DNA of 64,000 bases from Falsiphaeobacter marinintestinus (lineage in GTDB: Bacteria; Pseudomonadota; Alphaproteobacteria; Rhodobacterales; Rhodobacteraceae), in contig NZ_VOGO01000004.1 in NCBI RefSeq assembly GCF_007923355.1, forward strand, positions 186,001-250,000, written 5' to 3'. Positions 61,520 to 64,000 of the stretch are shown here, piece after piece. Numbering within the stretch: the stretch's first letter is position 1; each line of letters begins with the position of its first letter. The position numbers and the translations under genes were made by a program. The notes under the pieces are model-generated. The model worked only from the letters and a program-made list of their open reading frames with translations. It had not been told where the DNA came from and made no database searches.

Positions 61520-61548
61520 GCGCCCCGACGCTAAAATCGCCGGGGCGC
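61520..61548. other. Stem-loop in the greA upstream region
   Basis: An 8-base perfect stem, GCGCCCCG (61520-61527) and CGGGGCGC (61541-61548), with a 13-base loop. On the minus strand it lies in the probable 5' leader of greA or could end transcription from the VOC-family gene, but the bases after it (CAAAACTTTG) are not a T-run. Its role is unclear. Confidence 0.45.
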
Positions 61549-61611
61549 GTGTCTGAATTCAGATTACCTGACTCAAAGGCGCATGGGAATGCAAGAGGTG
61601 ACAGGGTTTCC

Positions 61612-61653
61612 GCCCGCCAATTTGCGGCTTAGCGCCGCCTAGGTAGGGCGGGC
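61612..61653. other. Nested hairpin in the greA/VOC intergenic region
   Basis: An outer stem GCCCGCC (61612-61618) with GGCGGGC (61647-61653) encloses an inner stem GCGGC (61624-61628) with GCCGC (61634-61638). The unpaired bulges are asymmetric. It lies between the VOC-family gene stop and greA; it could be a terminator without a T-run or a structured leader. Confidence 0.4.
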
Positions 61654-61725
61654 AACCGCCTGTGACGCCGGTTTGGGTCCCTTCCATTGCGCCATCGGTT
61701 GGAAGGGGCGCACAGCCATAGCATC

Positions 61726-62106
61726 TCAATCATATTGCACCACTTCGAATTCGATCCCGTCGGTGTCGTGAAAATAGAACCGTCGACCAGGTTCGTAATC
61801 AGCATGATTGATTGGCTTGAACCCGGCGGCTTTGACCTTGTCCTCCATGTCATCGATGTCGTCGACGGTAATGCCCACATGGTTCAGCCCACCGATCACA
61901 TCATAGCTTTCCACTTTTGGATCGGTCGGGGTTTTGGGGGTAAACAGGGCCAGATACTGTGCGTCCGTGCCCACGTGCACAGTGCGCCCGCCGTTGATTG
62001 CGGGCCCTGACCAGCGCACATGCCAGCCAAACAGATCACACATCCAGGCTGCGCTGGCATCAGCGTCTGCAACGGTCATGTTGGTATGTTCAAGTGAAGC
62101 GGTCAT
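61726..62106 (-). CDS. VOC-family (glyoxalase/bleomycin-resistance fold) protein
   Basis: A 126-residue single-module VOC protein from ATG 62106. TASLEHTNMTVADADASAAWMCDLFGWHVRWSG begins the first beta-alpha-beta-beta-beta unit; VIGGLNHVGITVDDIDDMEDKVKAAGFKP begins the second; RRFYFHDTDGIEFEVVQYD is the C-terminal metal-site strand. His7-like, His in NHVG and Glu in IEFEVV are candidate metal ligands. Members include lactoylglutathione lyases, dioxygenases and resistance proteins; the exact activity is unknown. It is divergent from the soxR-type gene with a palindrome between them, so SoxR may control it. Confidence 0.82.
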   Translation of the reverse strand: MTASLEHTNMTVADADASAAWMCDLFGWHVRWSGPAINGGRTVHVGTDAQYLALFTPKTPTDPKVESYDVIGGLNHVGITVDDIDDMEDKVKAAGFKPINHADYEPGRRFYFHDTDGIEFEVVQYD

Positions 62107-62151
62107 GATAAATCCTCTTGTTTGACTGACAGCATTAGGTGTAATTGCTAA

Positions 62152-62165
62152 ACCTAACTTTAGGT
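62152..62165. promoter_or_regulatory. Candidate SoxR/MerR-family operator
   Basis: A perfect inverted repeat ACCTAA-CT-TTAGGT (62152-62165) lies between the divergent VOC and soxR-like genes. On the minus strand a TTGACC -35 box (62163-62168, as read in reverse) precedes it, and about 19 bases separate that box from a TACACC -10 candidate, the long spacer typical of MerR/SoxR-controlled promoters. It is shorter than the classical 18-base SoxR box. Confidence 0.5.
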
Positions 62166-62180
62166 CAAGGAAAAATTTTG

Positions 62181-62633
62181 ATGGCAGCAAAGGGCTTATC
62201 AATTGGTGCGTTGGCGGATCGGACGGGTTTGGCGGTGTCGGCGATTCGATACTATGAATCGCAGGGGCTGATCACGCCCTGGCGCAACGACGGCGGCCAG
62301 CGGCGATTTGAACGGGCAGATATCCGGCGGCTCAGCTTTGTGATGATCGCACAGAAGTTCGGGTTCACCTTGCCCGAGATCCGCGCCTTGCTGGACCAGC
62401 TTCCCGGCGGGCGAACGCCGACGCCGAAAGACTGGGCCGCAATCAGCGAAACCTTTCGCGAACATCTGGATGCCCGAATCGAAACGCTACAGAAGTTACG
62501 CGACAATCTGGATGGTTGTATCGGTTGCGGCTGCCTGAGCTTGCCCAAATGCAAGCTCTATAACCCCGATGACCGGGCAAATGCCCGTGGCGCGGGACCC
62601 AGATACCTGATGGGCGACGTTCCAGAGCCCTGA
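62181..62633 (+). CDS. soxR: Redox-sensing MerR-family regulator SoxR
   Basis: A 150-residue regulator from ATG 62181. The N-terminal MerR helix-turn-helix (about 6-42: SIGALADRTGLAVSAIRYYESQGLITPWRNDGGQRRF) is followed by the dimerisation helix (about 80-112) and the [2Fe-2S] motif CIGCGCLSLPKC with Cys113, Cys116, Cys118 and Cys124. This C-x2-C-x-C-x5-C arrangement is specific to SoxR. Oxidation of the cluster by redox-cycling compounds or superoxide switches target promoters on. There is no soxS; as in most non-enteric bacteria the target is probably the adjacent VOC gene and others elsewhere. Confidence 0.93.
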   Translation: MAAKGLSIGALADRTGLAVSAIRYYESQGLITPWRNDGGQRRFERADIRRLSFVMIAQKFGFTLPEIRALLDQLPGGRTPTPKDWAAISETFREHLDARIETLQKLRDNLDGCIGCGCLSLPKCKLYNPDDRANARGAGPRYLMGDVPEP

Positions 62634-62760
62634 ATTGCTGCGATGCAGCCCTTTGCCGCAGTGTTACGATTGACCGCTTCGCTTGCCAAAGGGTATGCAC
62701 CCACGAAAGAATGTTGCGCCAGCAGCCCCAGCTGGGACCAGTTAGCCAAGGAGCCCCAAA

Positions 62761-64000
62761 ATGGCCGAGATTGAACGCGAAGCGATGGAATATGACGTTG
62801 TGATCGTCGGCGCAGGCCCTGCGGGTCTGTCGGCTGCCATTCGTCTGAAACAGCTGGATGCAGACCTGACCGTCGTTGTCCTTGAAAAGGGCTCGGAAGT
62901 GGGCGCGCATATCCTGTCGGGTGCGGTTCTGGACCCGTGCGGCCTGAACGAGCTGATCCCGGACTGGAAAGAAAAAGGCGCACCGCTGAACACGCCGGTG
63001 AAGGAAGACAAGTTCTACATGCTGGGTGAAGCCGGCGCCTTGCGGATCCCGAATTTTCCGATGCCGCCGCTGATGAACAACCACGGCAACTATATCGTTT
63101 CGATGGGCAATGTCTGCCGCTGGATGGCTGAACAGGCCGAAGAGCTGGGTGTTGAAATTTTCCCGGGCATGGCGTGCTCTGATCTGGTTTATGGCGACAA
63201 TGGCGAAGTCAAAGGCGTCGTGGCAGGTGTCTTCGGGCTTGAGCCCGACGGATCCATCGGACCCAACACCGAACCGGGCATGGAACTGCACGGCAAGTAT
63301 GTGTTCCTGTCCGAAGGCGTGCGCGGATCGCTGGCGAAAGAGGTCATCGAGAAATACGACCTTCAGTCAGGCAAAGAACCGCAGAAATTCGGCCTGGGCA
63401 TGAAAGAGATCTGGGAAATCGACCCGGACAAGCACAAGGAAGGGTCGGTCACCCATACGATGGGCTGGCCGCTGAACTCCAATGCCGGTGGTGGATCGTT
63501 CATCTACCACATTGACAACAATCAGGTTTACGTCGGCTTCGTGGTTCACCTGAACTATCAGAACCCGTACCTGTTCCCCTATATGGAGTTCCAGCGCTTC
63601 AAGCATCACCCGATGGTCGCGGAACTGCTGAAGGGCGGCAAACGCGTTGCCTATGGCGCGCGGGCAATCTCGGAAGGTGGATACCAGTCCATGCCCAAGA
63701 TGGTCGCGCCGGGCGTGGCATTGCTGGGCTGTTCGGTCGGCATGGTCAATGTCCCCCGGATCAAAGGCAACCACAATGCGATGCTGTCGGGTATGGCGGC
63801 AGCCGAGGCCGCCTTTAAGGCAATCCAGGGTGGTCGATCGGGTGACGAACTGTCCGATTATGAAGTCGAGGTGCGCAACGGCGAGATCGGTAATGACCTG
63901 AAGAAGGTCAAGAACGTCAAACCGATGTGGTCAAAATGGGGCCTCAATGCCTCGCTCGCGCTGGGCGGGTTCGATATGTGGTGGAACACTGTGTTCGGCG
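62761..64000 (+). CDS. Electron transfer flavoprotein-ubiquinone oxidoreductase (partial, runs off the window)
   Basis: Membrane-associated oxidoreductase passing electrons from ETF to ubiquinone. The ATG at 62761 follows AAGGAGCC, and the frame is open to the window end (413 codons), so about a quarter of the protein, including the expected C-terminal 4Fe-4S ligands, is missing. EYDVVIVGAGPAGLSAAIRLKQ is the FAD dinucleotide motif, followed by VVVLEKGSEVGAHILSGAVLDP and, further on, FGLGMKEIWEID, HTMGWPLNSNAGGGSFIYH, YQSMPKMVAPGVALLGCSVGMVNVPRIKGNHNAMLSG. These strings are typical of alphaproteobacterial ETF-QO. It fits with the acyl-CoA dehydrogenase gene earlier in the region. Confidence 0.95.
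   Translation, partial: MAEIEREAMEYDVVIVGAGPAGLSAAIRLKQLDADLTVVVLEKGSEVGAHILSGAVLDPCGLNELIPDWKEKGAPLNTPVKEDKFYMLGEAGALRIPNFPMPPLMNNHGNYIVSMGNVCRWMAEQAEELGVEIFPGMACSDLVYGDNGEVKGVVAGVFGLEPDGSIGPNTEPGMELHGKYVFLSEGVRGSLAKEVIEKYDLQSGKEPQKFGLGMKEIWEIDPDKHKEGSVTHTMGWPLNSNAGGGSFIYHIDNNQVYVGFVVHLNYQNPYLFPYMEFQRFKHHPMVAELLKGGKRVAYGARAISEGGYQSMPKMVAPGVALLGCSVGMVNVPRIKGNHNAMLSGMAAAEAAFKAIQGGRSGDELSDYEVEVRNGEIGNDLKKVKNVKPMWSKWGLNASLALGGFDMWWNTVFG

Noticed and set aside
1-64000. CRISPR arrays, insertion sequences, phage genes, tRNA or rRNA genes
   Set aside because: No regularly spaced repeats, transposase or integrase motifs, or tRNA/rRNA-like sequences were noticed while reading; a dedicated scan (tRNAscan-SE, ISfinder) was not possible here.

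Overview
The window reads as chromosomal DNA of a marine alphaproteobacterium of the Rhodobacterales (Roseobacter group). The basis is high GC, protein resemblance, gcvT-H-P behind a tandem glycine riboswitch, a short single-domain XylG, and a GC-rich intergenic element I recall as common in this order. I cannot name the genus from sequence alone. No tRNA, rRNA, insertion sequence, phage gene or CRISPR array was seen.

Region 1 (1-27050) is an exopolysaccharide locus: an initiating sugar-phosphate transferase, a degenerate CpsD-like ATPase, a Wzz-like chain-length protein, a flippase, a GT4 and two GT2 glycosyltransferases, a Wzy/O-antigen-ligase-like protein and a WecG/TagA transferase. Inside it lies a compact minus-strand set of seven genes (23374 down to 6272), mostly joined by 4-base overlaps or gaps of a few bases: a type I PKS (KS-AT-KR-DH-ACP-TE), a GT2, an NRPS (formyltransferase, degenerate condensation-like region, adenylation domain split by a luciferase-like monooxygenase, PCP), a phosphopantetheinyl transferase, a membrane-anchored SGNH-like protein, an SGNH-glycoside hydrolase fusion and a second GT2. 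The arrangement suggests a small N-formyl-aminoacyl polyketide made together with, and perhaps attached to, a polysaccharide. This is the most unusual content of the window.

Region 2 (27137-39327) is a D-xylose utilisation locus: xylB-xylA-galM, then a di-haem peroxidase, a convergent CRTAC1-type beta-propeller gene following the ROK repressor xylR, and xylF-xylH-xylG-glk. The same AT-rich palindrome lies before xylB and before xylF, overlapping a TTGACA/TTGACT box, and is the probable XylR operator.

Region 3 (39332-52153) holds a gamma-glutamyltransferase-family gene, the tamA-tamB outer-membrane assembly pair, a divergent GAPDH paralogue, a small secreted protein, and an IclR regulator divergent from a Rieske oxygenase and a glutamine-synthetase-like ligase.

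Region 4 (52211-64000) starts with the glycine-cleavage operon behind a candidate promoter and tandem glycine riboswitch. It continues with a SHOCT lipoprotein, an acyl-CoA dehydrogenase, a beta-barrel-like protein, greA with a membrane protein of unknown function, a SoxR-type regulator divergent from a VOC-family gene, and the 5' part of an ETF-ubiquinone oxidoreductase gene that runs off the window.
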